Origin: Xanthomonas bromi
GTDB taxonomy: Bacteria > Pseudomonadota > Gammaproteobacteria > Xanthomonadales > Xanthomonadaceae
Assembly (NCBI RefSeq): GCF_900092025.1
Contig: NZ_FLTX01000027.1
Span: 1 to 64,000, forward strand
Reading direction: 5' to 3'
Length of the DNA: 64,000 nucleotides
Notes under the pieces: model-generated
Told to the model about the DNA's origin: nothing
The model's database searches: none
Seen by the model: the letters and a program-made list of their open reading frames with translations, nothing else
Position numbers and translations under genes: made by a program
Part shown: piece after piece, positions 41,001 to 50,424 of the stretch
Layout: each line of letters starts with the position of its first letter
Numbering within the stretch: the stretch's first letter is position 1

Positions 41001-41975
41001 CCCGTCCAGGCGCTGCAGTTGCGCTGCCTGGCCCAGGCGCAGCAGCGGCGCGTCCACCCGCCAGCCGCCATCGATGGTCTGCCAGCGCGCGCGCGCCTGC
41101 AGCCGCTCCCAGGTGAGCGTGCGTCGCACGGTCTCGTCCGGCAGCGCGTCACCGGACAGGCGCAGCTGCTGCAGGTCGGCATCCACGGTCACTGCAGCGA
41201 TCCGGCGGGCGCGCAGTTGCGCCCAGGCCTGCACGCGCCCGCCACCGCCATCCACGCGCATGCCGCCGAACTGCAGCAGCGACGCCCACGCGGCCAGGTC
41301 GGCCGGGTCGGCTTGCGCGTAGGCGCTGCCATCGCCACGGTCGTGGTCGAATTCCAGCACTGCGGTCAGCGGCGCGCGCGTGAGATCGATCCAGCTACGG
41401 CTGCCCACCTTCACGGTGGAACCGCTGACGCGCAGGCGCAGGTCGATGCGCGGCAGCGTGGTATCCAGGCCGATCGATGGCGCGACCACATGCAAGCGCG
41501 CGTCGGCCAGCTGGATCTCGCCAAGCCGGCGCAGCGCATCCAACGGATCGTCGGAGGTCTCGCCGCTGGGCATGCCCTGGACCGACCACACGCCGTCGTC
41601 GCTGCGTTGCAAGGTCAGCGCCAGGCCTCGCAGGCGTATTTCGGTCAGCGTATGCCCCGGCAACAACCCGGCGTACATCGCCAGCAGCACCTCGGTCTGA
41701 CCGACGCGCACCTCGCCTTGGGGACCGATACGCAACCCATCCAGCCGCAGCAACGGCCCGCGCCGGGTCCATTCGGTCTGCAGCCGATCGAACGCGATCG
41801 GCTGACCGGCACGCTGGCTCAGCCACTGCGCAATCTGCTGCGGATGCTCCTCGGCCAACGGCAGCGCCTGGCTGACCGCGCCCACCAACAAGGCAAGCGC
41901 CACCAGCGCAAGCGCGCTGGCAGTGATCGCATAGCGGCGAAACAGACGGAGACGGCGGCGCAGCGGGGTGGGCAT
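38043..41975 (-). CDS. yhdP: AsmA-like inter-membrane lipid transport protein YhdP
   Basis: 1310 residues. A short basic N-terminus, one membrane anchor (YAITASALALVALALLVGAVSQALP, residues 15-39), then a very long beta-rich region of the DUF3971/AsmA-like type, as in E. coli YhdP (1266). The last 25 residues are Lys/Gly/Ser-rich (ASGKSGKSGK) and encoded by a short internal repeat. YhdP-type proteins bridge the periplasm and carry phospholipids to the outer membrane. Downstream of rng, as in E. coli. A heptamer array begins 9 bases before its ATG, where no ribosome-binding site is visible. Confidence 0.93.
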   Translation of the reverse strand: MPTPLRRRLRLFRRYAITASALALVALALLVGAVSQALPLAEEHPQQIAQWLSQRAGQPIAFDRLQTEWTRRGPLLRLDGLRIGPQGEVRVGQTEVLLAMYAGLLPGHTLTEIRLRGLALTLQRSDDGVWSVQGMPSGETSDDPLDALRRLGEIQLADARLHVVAPSIGLDTTLPRIDLRLRVSGSTVKVGSRSWIDLTRAPLTAVLEFDHDRGDGSAYAQADPADLAAWASLLQFGGMRVDGGGGRVQAWAQLRARRIAAVTVDADLQQLRLSGDALPDETVRRTLTWERLQARARWQTIDGGWRVDAPLLRLGQAAQLQRLDGLSIAGGRHYAVVAKHVDVSGLIAATALSEQLPPGLRRWLSLSKPQLRVADLQVAGEQGGDLRAQGQIEELGFLPVGTAPGISGLRGTIDGDAQGVELDTAPDATLRFDWPTGFGVVHEIQLAGKIVGWREGAGWQVATSALRVQGKDYGGNMRGGLWFQGDGTRPRMQLAAQLDDAALPVARKFWVRSKLSAAAIDWLDMAVAGGTVTGGTGLVSGDLDDWPFDDNDGRFEAFGQIRNGVVRFQPDWPAMEQVQANLSFIGNGFSLRGQGELAGTPVAQLEAGIPSFATSELYVRASTQADAAQLLGMLRNSPLERRYGDTLRNLTVSGPAAVTFDLLRPLRTHGVGGHLQGTVGLQGVKVTDARWNLAFDQVSGQAEYRDTGFAAEHLSVQHEGRSGELSLRAGGLVQDPQQVFEARLGATLDAKELFDRAPQMEWLRPYVHGSAPWQVGVDVPLPPAGQTDANAMLTLRSNLVGTTLDLPAPLDKAAGQPLDTQVKVALPVGDGDIDVAFGKLVALKASSHGGQTGVRVVMGTDTVTERPPVNGLVVTGRAASLDAIDWISLARGGSSATDTPPLPGQPAIPKKDAVPLQQVDVQADRLLMIGGVFPQTRLRLRPTRDAVAVTLDGPSLAGQLTVPTADGATVQGTLKTVHWQPVAAPAEPAVPEPGDPLAGALPEPARRAVAEFDPVSIPPLALDIDDLQIGKMTFGAATLRSSRLTDGMQVDQLQLRSDDQNIGLTGAWRGKGDAATTRLSARVDSRNLGNLLQNLTLGGQLRGGEGELELNAGWQGSPTGFALGSLDGNLKVDARNGQLLEVDPGAGRVLGLLSVAQLPRRLMFDFRDFFSKGLAFNTLAGEVRFGEGLARTDAIRIEGPAADIAIRGQTDLRAQTFDQTVDVNPKAGNLLTVVGAVAGGPVGAAVGAAANAVLGKPLGAIGANTYHVTGPWKDPQVDVVEREARGRAPGKPAAASGKSGKSGKVDPPAR

Positions 41976-41983
41976 TAACGGCT

Positions 41984-42012
41984 GGGAATGGGGAGTGGGG
42001 AATAGGGAATCG
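41984..42012. repeat. Heptamer array before yhdP
   Basis: Plus-strand units GGGAATG, GGGAGTG, GGGAATA, GGGAATC in a row, opposite in direction to the array at 42111. Confidence 0.8.
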
Positions 42013-42110
42013 TAAGAGCACCAGCGCTGGCATACGAACGGCTAGCCGTCCGCTCGCCCAGCGATGCTGGAGCGAGACCCAAAGTACCGTGGCGCGGCTG
42101 TTGCTCCACG

Positions 42111-42143
42111 CCCATTCCCGATTCCCCATTCTCCATTCCCGAC
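42111..42143. repeat. Heptamer array abutting the rng stop
   Basis: Minus-strand GGGAATG/GGGAATC units end two bases before the rng stop codon. With 41984-42012 it forms an inverted pair around about 100 bases. Confidence 0.8.
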
Positions 42144-42144
42144 C

Positions 42145-43644
42145 TCACAGCAGCACCACATCGAACTGCTCCTGCAGATACTGGTCGTCTGACTGGAAGC
42201 GGATGCTCTTGCCGAGGAACTCTTCCAGCTCGGCCACCGCCGCCGACTCTTCGTCGGTGATGCGCGCGACCACTTTCGACGAAGCGATCACCAGCAGACG
42301 CGCCGCGTCGAACTGGCGCACCGCGCGGGTAATCTCGCGGAAGATCTCGTAGGTCACCGTTTCGGCGGTCTTGATGGTACCGCGCCCGCCGCAATGGCCG
42401 CAGGTTTCCGACAGCTGCCGCTCCAGGCTTTCGACGGTACGCTTGCGCGTCATCTCCACCAGGCCCAACGGCGAGAACTCGTACACGGTGGTCTTGGCGT
42501 GATCGCGCGCCAGCGCCTTCTCCAACGTACGCAGCACCTGGCGGCGATGCTCGGCGTCGTCCATGTCGATGAAATCGATGATGATGATGCCGCCCAGGTT
42601 GCGTAGCCGCAGTTGCCGCGCTACCGCCTGCGCGGCTTCCAGATTGGTGCGGAAGACGGTTTCTTCCAGATTGCGCTGCCCCACGAACGAACCGGTGTTG
42701 ACGTCGATGGTGGTCATCGCCTCGGTCTGGTCGATCACCAGGTAGCCGCCGGATTTGAGCGGCACCTGCTTGTTCAACGCACGTCCGATCTCGTCTTCGA
42801 CCCCATACAGGTCGAAGATCGGCCGGTCACCGGTGTACAGCTCCAACCGCTCGGCCAGCACCGGCATGTACTTGGCCACGAACGCCTGCAACTGCAAGAA
42901 GGTCTCGTTGGAATCGACCTTGACCTTCTCCACATCGCGGCGGATCAGGTCGCGCACCGCACGCAGCGGCAGGCTCAGGTCTTCGTAGATGATGCTGCAC
43001 GGCGGCGCTTCGCGGCCGCGGCGCTCGACCACGTTCCAGACGCGCGACAAATACGCGATGTCCTCGGCCAGTGCCTCGGCCGGCTGGCCTTCGGCATTGG
43101 TGCGGATGATGTAGCCGAAGCCGCCATGCTGGGCCGAGACCTCGCTGACGATGGTCTTCAGGCGCAGGCGCTCGGCCTCGTCCTCGATCCGCGCCGAGAC
43201 GCCAACGACCTTGGACTGCGGCAGCAGCACCAGATAGCGCGAAGGAATGCTGATCTGGGTGGTCAACCGCGCACCCTTGGTGCCGATCGGGTCCTTGACC
43301 ACCTGCACCACGATGTCCTGCCCGTCGCGCAGCAGCTCCACGATCGGCACCGAGGCCGGCGGCGGCGGCGGGATCGGGGTTTCTTCGGTATCGACCACGC
43401 TGGCCGGCGCCGGCGCCAGGCGGATCACGTCGTTGGCGTGCAGGAACGCGGCGCGCTCCAACCCCACTTCCACGAACGCCGCCTGCATGCCGGGCATCAC
43501 CCGCTGCACCTTGCCCTTGTAGATATTGCCGACCACACCCCGGCGCCAACCGCGCTCGATATGCAACTCCTGCAGCATGCCGTTCTCGATCACCGCCACA
43601 CGGGTCTCGCGCGGGGTGACGTTGACCAAGATCTCTTCCGACAT
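42145..43644 (-). CDS. rng: Ribonuclease G
   Basis: 499 residues. The N-terminal S1-type RNA-binding region (GVVGNIYKGKVQRVMPGMQAAFVEVGLERAAFLHANDV), the RNase E/G core FDLYGVEDEIGRALNKQVPLKSGGYLVIDQTEAMTTIDVNTGSFVG, catalytic acids in GGIIIIDFIDMDD, and the zinc-link CGHCGGRG are all present. Length and absence of a degradosome tail mark it as RNase G, not RNase E. Matures 16S rRNA 5' end and cuts mRNAs. Its ATG shares one base with the maf stop (TGATG), so it is coupled to maf. Confidence 0.96.
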   Translation of the reverse strand: MSEEILVNVTPRETRVAVIENGMLQELHIERGWRRGVVGNIYKGKVQRVMPGMQAAFVEVGLERAAFLHANDVIRLAPAPASVVDTEETPIPPPPPASVPIVELLRDGQDIVVQVVKDPIGTKGARLTTQISIPSRYLVLLPQSKVVGVSARIEDEAERLRLKTIVSEVSAQHGGFGYIIRTNAEGQPAEALAEDIAYLSRVWNVVERRGREAPPCSIIYEDLSLPLRAVRDLIRRDVEKVKVDSNETFLQLQAFVAKYMPVLAERLELYTGDRPIFDLYGVEDEIGRALNKQVPLKSGGYLVIDQTEAMTTIDVNTGSFVGQRNLEETVFRTNLEAAQAVARQLRLRNLGGIIIIDFIDMDDAEHRRQVLRTLEKALARDHAKTTVYEFSPLGLVEMTRKRTVESLERQLSETCGHCGGRGTIKTAETVTYEIFREITRAVRQFDAARLLVIASSKVVARITDEESAAVAELEEFLGKSIRFQSDDQYLQEQFDVVLL

Positions 43645-44216
43645 CAATGCGCTCCGAAGGCTGTGAGCAACTGCGAGGTGTGATACAGCGGCAATCCCAT
43701 CACCCCGGAATAGCTGCCGGACAGATGACGGATGAAACGTTCGGCACGGCCCTGGATCGCATAGGCACCGGCCTTGCCCATCGGCTCGCCACAAGCGGCG
43801 TAGGCGGCGATCTGCGCGTCATCGAGCGTATCGAAAGTCACCTCGGACACCACCAATGCCTGCGCCGGCGGGCGCTGTGCGCAGACTAGAACCACCGCCG
43901 TGAGCACCTGGTGGGTGCGCCCGGACAATACGCGCAGCATCGCGATGGCATCGTCCACATCGACCGGCTTGCCGAACACGCGCTCGCCCAGCACCACCTC
44001 GGTATCGGAGCCCAGCACGATGGCATCCGGGTCGGCAGCCTGTACCAGTGCCAGCCCGGCACGCGCCTTGTCCAGCGCAACGCGCTGCACGTAGTGGTCG
44101 GGCGATTCATCGGCTGCGCGCAGCTCGGGCACATCCAGTTGTAACGTCTGGAACGGCACATCCAGGCGTTGCAGGAGGTCTTGTCGGCGTGGTGACCGGG
44201 AAGCGAGATAGAGCAT
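43644..44216 (-). CDS. maf: Maf family nucleotide pyrophosphatase
   Basis: 190 residues. [17 protein letters not shown] is the Maf signature at residues 2-18, then [23 protein letters not shown] and [31 protein letters not shown]. Hydrolyses dTTP/UTP or modified nucleotides; which class (YhdE versus YceF) is suggested as YhdE by linkage to rng. First gene of the maf-rng-yhdP set. Confidence 0.95.
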   Translation of the reverse strand: MLYLASRSPRRQDLLQRLDVPFQTLQLDVPELRAADESPDHYVQRVALDKARAGLALVQAADPDAIVLGSDTEVVLGERVFGKPVDVDDAIAMLRVLSGRTHQVLTAVVLVCAQRPPAQALVVSEVTFDTLDDAQIAAYAACGEPMGKAGAYAIQGRAERFIRHLSGSYSGVMGLPLYHTSQLLTAFGAH

Positions 44217-44354
44217 CCGTCCAGCATACCCGTTGCCTGCACTCGCCCGCTTGCCTGTTGAACGCACGCACTGTTGCCGATGGCGCTGTCGCGTTCGACT
44301 CACAACATATTCATCGAACTGCCAACACGCTCGCCACACAGACAAGGAGATTCC

Positions 44355-45089
44355 ATGCGTACCCACCTCAAGCCGTTGTTGCTGGCCCTGTCCCTCGCTG
44401 CCGGAACCGCCATGACCGCCCACGCCCAGCCTGCGCCGAGCTATGCCCTTCCCACTGACGGCACCCTGCTCAACGTCTCGGCCGAGGCCGAAGCCAAGCG
44501 TGTGCCGGACATCGCCACGTTGTCCGCCGGCGTGGTCACCCAGGCCGCCGACGGCAACGCCGCCATGCGCCAGAACGCCGAACGGATGAGCAAGGTCATG
44601 GCCGCGGTGAAGGCCGCCGGCATCGCCGACAAGGATGTGCAGACCAGCGGAATCAATCTGAGCCCGCAGTACACCTATAAAGAAAACGAAGCGCCCAAGA
44701 TCAATGGCTACCAGGCCAGCAACACGGTCAGCCTCAAGGTCCGCGACATCACCCGCCTGGGCAAGGTGCTCGACGCCCTGGTCGCGCAGGGCGCCAACGA
44801 CATCAACGGGCCCAGCTTCTCGATCGACCAACCCGAACCGGTCTACGACGAGGCACGCGTTGCGGCACTGAAGAAGGCCCAGGCGCGCGCCGACACCTAT
44901 GCCAAATCGCTTGGCCTGAAGGTGCGCCGCATCGTCAGCATCTCCGAGGGCCGTACCGGCGGGGTGGTCCGCCCGATGATGATGGCCGCCTCGCTGCGCT
45001 CGGCCAAGGCCGAGATGGACACCCCGGTCGCCCCGGGCGAGAGCACGCTGTCGATCAACCTGGATGTGACGTTCGAGCTGGGGCGTTGA
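44355..45089 (+). CDS. SIMPL domain protein (DUF541), periplasmic
   Basis: 244 residues from ATG 44355, which has an AGGAGA site 4 bases upstream. Sec signal ending TAHAQ. The body ([67 protein letters not shown]) is the SIMPL/BP26 fold, ending in [12 protein letters not shown]. Members are linked to oxidative-stress defence and envelope integrity; molecular role unclear. Divergent from maf. Confidence 0.88.
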   Translation: MRTHLKPLLLALSLAAGTAMTAHAQPAPSYALPTDGTLLNVSAEAEAKRVPDIATLSAGVVTQAADGNAAMRQNAERMSKVMAAVKAAGIADKDVQTSGINLSPQYTYKENEAPKINGYQASNTVSLKVRDITRLGKVLDALVAQGANDINGPSFSIDQPEPVYDEARVAALKKAQARADTYAKSLGLKVRRIVSISEGRTGGVVRPMMMAASLRSAKAEMDTPVAPGESTLSINLDVTFELGR

Positions 45090-45412
45090 AGAGCTGAAAC
45101 TCCGGCAGGACCGATGCGTCGCCTCTGCACTGCCCTCTTCGGAGGGCAGTGTCGTTTATGCGACCAGTCAAACCAGCACGCTGCTTTGCGCGTTAGCACA
45201 ACGCACTAAATTCCTACAAAAAACTAAAGGCTGGTTACTTACACGTACACACACTCACCCCATTTCAGTCTGAATAGGCGAATTTTGATGTTTGTGCTTA
45301 AACAAGCATGAAATTTAGAGAAATCGTTCTTTAAGCGGGCGCGGCCACTCTCTAGCATCGGTTGTCAACGAACCGTCATCTTCGTGACGGCGCCCATTGG
45401 AGAGCGACAGAG
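45090..45412. other. AT-rich leader of the intact receptor gene
   Basis: About 320 bases; the middle (45200-45345) is clearly AT-richer than the genome average. A short inverted repeat (CCGTCA at 45373-45378, TGACGG at 45385-45390) lies 23 bases before the start, and a GGAGAG site precedes the ATG. No gene seen. Confidence 0.5.
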
Positions 45413-48400
45413 ATGACCAGCCACGCCGCGCGGCAGCGCCGCCCGTTCTGCCCCTCCTCGCCTGCGCGCTATGGCCGCATCAGCCTACTTGCGCTTGCCT
45501 TGAGCGGCGCCGTCGGCCTGCTCGCCACGGGCACTGCGGCCGCGCAAAGCACGACGGCCGGGATCTACGGAAGCGCGCCGGCCAGTGCGGGAGCAACGGT
45601 CACCGCGCAGAGCGATACCGGTTTTACACGCACTGCCCCAGTCGATGCCAACGGCCGCTACGCCATCGGCAATCTTCCGGTAGGCACCTACATTGTCACC
45701 CTGCAACGCGAAGGCCAAGCCGCCGAGACGCGCGAGAACATCGCATTGCGCGTCGGCGCCGGTACCGATGTGTCCTTCGGCAGCAGCAATGCATCCGGCG
45801 ACACGGCCACCCTGGGCACCATTACGGTCACCGGCAAGAATGTCTCGCCAGTGGATGTCTCTGCCACCGCCTCGCGCACCGTGATCAGTGCCGAGCAACT
45901 GCAGCGCTTGCCGCTGGCACGCTCGGGCGAAGCCATCGCGCTGTTGTCGCCTGGCGCGGTGCAGGGCAGCGGCTATTTCGGTAACACCATTTCCTTCGGT
46001 GGCGCCGGCGTTACCGAGAACGCCTACTACCTCAACGGCTATCTCAGCTCCAATCCGTTGACCAACATCGGCGGCGTCACCCTGCCCTACGGCGCCATCG
46101 ACCAGCAGGAGACCTATACCGGCGGCTACAGCGCCCGTTACGGCCGCTCGGCAGGAGGCGTGCTCAGCCAGATCGGCAAGCGCGGCACCAACCAATGGCA
46201 TTTCGGCGCGCAGGCCTTGTGGCGTCCCAAATCGCTGTCCAGCGACTACAAGAATGTCTTCTATCCCGACACCGCACCGCCGGCAGGTTACGAATACAGC
46301 GATAAAAGCCTGCCTGGCACGCTTTACCGCAGCCAAAAGGACGACACCTTCTGGAACACGGTCTACAGCGTTTATGCCGGCGGCCCGTTGGTCGAAGACC
46401 GCCTGTTCGTATTCGTTGCCGCAGAGCAGGAACGCACCGAAGGCGTGTCCACCGCTCGCCGGGACGACCCGGTGATCGGCCGCAACAACTACCGCACCGA
46501 TGAGCCGAAGGTCTACGCCAAGATCGACTGGAACATCAACGACAGCAATATTCTCGAACTGACCGGCGTCAAGAACAATTATCGCTCCGGCGGTGCTTAT
46601 ACCGATTTCAATGGATACCCAGGCCTGGTCAGCGATGCCAACGGCGCATTTGCCGATACGGTCAAGGTCAACGATCGCTATTACATCGGCAAGTACACCA
46701 GCTACATCACCGACGATCTGACGTTGAGCGCCACCTACGGCAAGAGCCGCCAGACAGACTTCCGCAACAACCCCAGCACCGCACCGCTGCTGACCAGCAC
46801 CAATCTGCAGGATCCGGCCATTAACGGTGGTAGCGAGATCCGCAACAACCAGACGTCCAGCCAGGCCCGCGATGGCGAAAACAGGACGCGCGGCCTGCGC
46901 ATCGATCTGGAATATGTGCTGGGCGGCCACACCCTCACTGCAGGTGTGGACAACATGTATTTCAATGCCAGCAACGAGGGCGTCATTACCACCGGCCCTG
47001 GCTATACCTGGACCTACGGTCGCTCCCTGATTCCCACCTCACCGATCAGGCCTGCGCTTGGTGTCGGCCCGGCCGGCGGTAATGGTTATTTTGTCAACCA
47101 GACTGTATTCAATACCTCGACCAGCATGTCGGTCGAGCAGAAAGCCTACTTCCTCGAAGACAAGTGGCAGGTCAACGACAAACTGCTGCTGACGCTGGGT
47201 ATCCGCAACGACAAGTTCACCAACTTCAACGATGTAGGCGCAGCTTACGTGACCAGCGGCGACCAGTGGGCGCCGCGTCTAGGACTGAGCTGGGATGTGT
47301 TCGGCGACTCGTCGCTCAAGGTGTACGGCAATGCAGGTCGCTACTACCTGGCGCTGCCCAATAGCGTGGCCATCCGTGGTGCATCGCCTTCCACATTCAC
47401 TAACGAGTACTTCACCTATACCGGCATCGATGCGCAAGGCAATCCAACCGGCTTGACACCCGTCGCGGTCGATCCATCCGCTGGATTCACCTGCTCCGGC
47501 AATACCGTGTCGGCCGGTCTTGAATGCGGCCAGGCCCCCGATGCTGCCGGCATCACCGCGACCGACCTGAAGTCGATGTACCAGGACGAGTTCATGCTCG
47601 GCTTCGACAAGGCATTGGGGGAGAGTTGGGTCACCGGCGCCAAGGCGACTTATCGCATGCTCGGTACCACGATCGACGACGTCTGCGACTCGGACCGGAT
47701 GCGCGCCAAGTTGAAGGCATCAGGCGTCGACCCGAGCACCGTCGACGTGCCCGGATGCATCATCTTCAATCCCGGCGAAACCAATTCTTTCAGCCTGGAT
47801 AACCTGGATGGTTCGGGCCGGACCTCGGTGTCGATGTCCCCATCGGACTGGGGCTTCGACAAGAAGGCCAAACGCAGCTACCTGGCGATGGACCTGTTCC
47901 TGCAGCATCCGTTCGACGGCAAGTGGGAAGGTCGCATCGATTACACCTGGTCGCGTAACTTCGGCAATACCGAAGGGCAGATCAAATCCGATATCGGCCA
48001 GACCGATGTGTCCAAAACGCAGGATTGGGATGCCGCCGCACTCATGTGGTACTCCGGCGGGTATCTGGCCAACGATCGCCGCCATCAGATCAAGATTTAC
48101 GGCTCCTACCAGATCGCACCCGAATGGCTGATCGCGGGCAATATCCGCGTGCTGTCCGGGACGCCGAAATCCTGCCTGGGTTATGTGAGCATCAATGGCA
48201 TCAGTGAGGACAACGATGCCGGCGACCCGGTGGGCTATGGCTCCGCTTATCACACCTGTAATGGTCAGCCATCGCGTCCGGGCGATGCCGGCCGGCTGCC
48301 GTGGACCAAGATCGTCGACCTAGGCCTGACCTATCGCCCGGCATTCGCCGCCAACAAACTCGCCGTGACCTTGCAGGCCTTCAATCTCTTCAACGAGCGC

Positions 48401-48523
48401 AAGCCGCTGCAGGTGGATTCCACCTGGGAGGACGGCCCTTTCGCGTTGTCGAACACCTACAACATGGGCAGGTACTTCACCCAGCCGCGCTACGCGGTGC
48501 TGTCCGTGTCGTACGACTACTGA
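45413..48523 (+). CDS. Oar-like TonB-dependent receptor, intact
   Basis: 1036 residues from ATG 45413. Arg-rich start and Sec signal ending TAAAQ near residue 46, a carboxypeptidase-regulatory-like domain (TTAGIYGSAPASAGATVTAQ...VALRVGAGTDVSFG) to about residue 135, plug with SGEAIALLSPGAVQGS and YGAIDQQETYTGGYSARYGR, and a long barrel ending VSYDY. Oar-like receptors import large or unusual ligands and in some bacteria export proteins; ligand unknown here. Highly similar along its length to the broken copy at 348. A tonB gene follows, so this is a likely energised pair. Confidence 0.93.
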   Translation: MTSHAARQRRPFCPSSPARYGRISLLALALSGAVGLLATGTAAAQSTTAGIYGSAPASAGATVTAQSDTGFTRTAPVDANGRYAIGNLPVGTYIVTLQREGQAAETRENIALRVGAGTDVSFGSSNASGDTATLGTITVTGKNVSPVDVSATASRTVISAEQLQRLPLARSGEAIALLSPGAVQGSGYFGNTISFGGAGVTENAYYLNGYLSSNPLTNIGGVTLPYGAIDQQETYTGGYSARYGRSAGGVLSQIGKRGTNQWHFGAQALWRPKSLSSDYKNVFYPDTAPPAGYEYSDKSLPGTLYRSQKDDTFWNTVYSVYAGGPLVEDRLFVFVAAEQERTEGVSTARRDDPVIGRNNYRTDEPKVYAKIDWNINDSNILELTGVKNNYRSGGAYTDFNGYPGLVSDANGAFADTVKVNDRYYIGKYTSYITDDLTLSATYGKSRQTDFRNNPSTAPLLTSTNLQDPAINGGSEIRNNQTSSQARDGENRTRGLRIDLEYVLGGHTLTAGVDNMYFNASNEGVITTGPGYTWTYGRSLIPTSPIRPALGVGPAGGNGYFVNQTVFNTSTSMSVEQKAYFLEDKWQVNDKLLLTLGIRNDKFTNFNDVGAAYVTSGDQWAPRLGLSWDVFGDSSLKVYGNAGRYYLALPNSVAIRGASPSTFTNEYFTYTGIDAQGNPTGLTPVAVDPSAGFTCSGNTVSAGLECGQAPDAAGITATDLKSMYQDEFMLGFDKALGESWVTGAKATYRMLGTTIDDVCDSDRMRAKLKASGVDPSTVDVPGCIIFNPGETNSFSLDNLDGSGRTSVSMSPSDWGFDKKAKRSYLAMDLFLQHPFDGKWEGRIDYTWSRNFGNTEGQIKSDIGQTDVSKTQDWDAAALMWYSGGYLANDRRHQIKIYGSYQIAPEWLIAGNIRVLSGTPKSCLGYVSINGISEDNDAGDPVGYGSAYHTCNGQPSRPGDAGRLPWTKIVDLGLTYRPAFAANKLAVTLQAFNLFNERKPLQVDSTWEDGPFALSNTYNMGRYFTQPRYAVLSVSYDY

Positions 48524-48547
48524 CGCCTCTCCCGTCAGCGTCGTTTC

Positions 48548-48575
48548 CCCGGCCCTGCAAAGGGCCGGGCTTTTC
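48548..48575 (+). terminator. Rho-independent terminator after the receptor
   Basis: Arms CCCGGCCCT and AGGGCCGGG around a GCAA loop, then C and TTTT, 24 bases past the stop. Confidence 0.88.
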
Positions 48576-48848
48576 TTGCATGCACGCTCAGCGGCTCCGG
48601 CTGGGCGTTTTGTTTGCGCGGATGATTGCCACTGGCTGACGCCTGCGGACACTCGCCAGTGCCAATGCATCGCCCAGCCATGAGGAGCCATGAGGATGAC
48701 GCGCGCCGCCTTGACGGTGCGGTGCAGCGGCGCAATCGCGCCTGGCGCTTGTGCGGTCGCGACCGCTGCGGTAAACCTACGTTACCGGATGGTGATCTGC
48801 GTCCGGGTCGCGCTGGTCCTTTCCGCAGTTCCGTTCTGGAGGTGGATG
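48576..48848. other. Leader of the tonB gene
   Basis: No gene supported. A perfect 14-base palindrome GCGGTCGCGACCGC lies at 48753-48766, about 85 bases before the tonB start, and could be an operator. Confidence 0.4.
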
Positions 48849-49520
48849 ATGGTTCGCACGCAAACACAGGTTTCTTCCCGTCCCCTTGGCATCGACACCT
48901 CGCGCGTTCTGGCGATGAGCACGGCCGTGGCATTGCACCTGCTGGCGGGCGGGTTGTTGCTGATTCCGCTCTCGCACCGGGCGATTTCACAGCAGACCGC
49001 GCCAAAAGAGCGCTGGCTGATGCCGGTCAGCATCCCGACGCCGCCACCACCGCTTGTGCTTCCAGTCACTGTAACGTTCAGGCCGAAAACGCGTCCGCCG
49101 ATCAAGACGCTGCCGGTGCCGGCACAGACCCCGGTGGTCAGTGAAACGCCCGTTGTCGACAGCGCACCGTCTGCCGGTGCCGCAACGGTCTCCGACGTTG
49201 TTGCAGACAGCGCTCCTACGACCACTGCACCGAGCGGACCGATCGAAGCGGGTCAATTGCAGTCTCTGAGCTCGCCGGCACCGAGCTACCCGGCAGCGGC
49301 GTTGCGCGCAAACCAGCAGGGCACGGTGATGCTCCGCGTGCTGGTCGGCACCGATGGGCGCCCGACCGAAGTGAGTGTGCAAACCAGCAGTGGCCATCGC
49401 GTGCTCGACCTGGCTGCACGGAGCCAGGTGCTGCGCAGCTGGCGCTTTCAGCCGGCGATGCAGAACGGTCAGCCCGTGCAGGCCTATGGTCTGGTGCCGG
49501 TGAGTTTCTCGTTGAATTGA
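48849..49520 (+). CDS. TonB energy-transducing protein
   Basis: 223 residues from ATG 48849; a GGAGG site precedes it, and an ATG one codon upstream is possible. A cytoplasmic start, one membrane anchor (VLAMSTAVALHLLAGGLLLIPL, residues 24-45), a Pro-rich periplasmic spacer (PTPPPPLVLP...TFRPKTRPPIKTLPVPAQTP), and the C-terminal TonB box-binding domain SSPAPSYPAAALRANQQGTVMLRVLVGTDGRPTEVSVQTSSG...LRSWRFQPAMQNGQPV. Couples proton-motive force from ExbBD to receptors. No exbB/exbD lies in this window, so this is probably an extra TonB dedicated to the neighbouring Oar-like receptor. Confidence 0.92.
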   Translation: MVRTQTQVSSRPLGIDTSRVLAMSTAVALHLLAGGLLLIPLSHRAISQQTAPKERWLMPVSIPTPPPPLVLPVTVTFRPKTRPPIKTLPVPAQTPVVSETPVVDSAPSAGAATVSDVVADSAPTTTAPSGPIEAGQLQSLSSPAPSYPAAALRANQQGTVMLRVLVGTDGRPTEVSVQTSSGHRVLDLAARSQVLRSWRFQPAMQNGQPVQAYGLVPVSFSLN

Positions 49521-49953
49521 GTCGTGACCCGATGCGGCGGCTTGCAATTGCAGCCGTCGCATCGATACGACTGCGCTCAGACGAACGGCTACTGCCCACC
49601 GAGCCACCACGCATGCATGCGCTCTGGTCAGCAAACCAAACTCAACATCGCGTGCATTTGCATCAGGCATCCGCTGTCGATCGCCGGTAACGGCCCACCG
49701 CGTTACACAGCGCTGGCCACGCAGCACCGCGCTTGCAACTTGGATCGGCTAATAAAACGATCACGCAGCTGTTAGACAGATACGGCCAGTGTTCGGAATC
49801 GGCATGCGCTACTCGAACACTGTGGTTCTTCCGCTCCGTCCATACCTAGCTGGCGACTGCTCGTGACGCTTTATAGGCCGCTCGGTCTGGTCGTTGGTGA
49901 CGTGAAGCGACGACCGTCGCTTGCCGCTGAATGTGGACGACGGACGCGCGTTG
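49521..49953. other. Gene-less stretch between tonB and rlmH (convergent)
   Basis: About 430 bases, AT-richer in its centre. No gene or clear terminator recognised. Confidence 0.4.
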
Positions 49954-50424
49954 CTATGCGCGATGATACGGATGGTTGGCCAGCATCGCCGCGGCGCGAT
50001 AGAGCTGCTCGGCGACGATCAGGCGCACCAGCATGTGCGGCAAGGTCAGCGGGCCGATCGACCAGCTTTCGCTGGCGCTTTTCAGCACCTCTGCCGAATG
50101 GCCTTCGGGCCCGCCGATCAAAAACGCCAAGTCGCGCCCCTGTCCGCGCCAATGTTCCATGCGCTGGGCGAGCTGTTCGGAACTGAGCGGGCGCCCCGGC
50201 ACATCGAGCGCCACCACGTAGGCGTTTTTCGGAAGCGCGGCGAGCACGCGGCGCCCTTCGTCGTCGGTCGCACGTTGTGCGTCGCGGCCTTTGCCGCGCA
50301 AGCCTGGTTCGATCTCGACAAGCTCCAGCGGCATCCAGTGCGAGAGACGTTTCTGGTATTCGGCAAACCCTTGCGCAACCCACGAGGGCGCACGTTCGCC
50401 AGTGGCGATCAATCGGCATTTCAT
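49954..50424 (-). CDS. rlmH: 23S rRNA pseudouridine-1915 N3-methyltransferase
   Basis: 156 residues, the exact family length. SPOUT fold with the SAM-binding knot LAFLIGGPEGHSAEVL and the C-terminal LIVAEQLYRAAAMLANHPYHRA. MKCRLIATGERAPSWVAQGFAEYQKRL is the typical start. Methylates pseudouridine 1915 in helix 69 of the ribosome. It normally follows rsfS directly; here about 3 kb separate them. Confidence 0.96.
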   Translation of the reverse strand: MKCRLIATGERAPSWVAQGFAEYQKRLSHWMPLELVEIEPGLRGKGRDAQRATDDEGRRVLAALPKNAYVVALDVPGRPLSSEQLAQRMEHWRGQGRDLAFLIGGPEGHSAEVLKSASESWSIGPLTLPHMLVRLIVAEQLYRAAAMLANHPYHRA

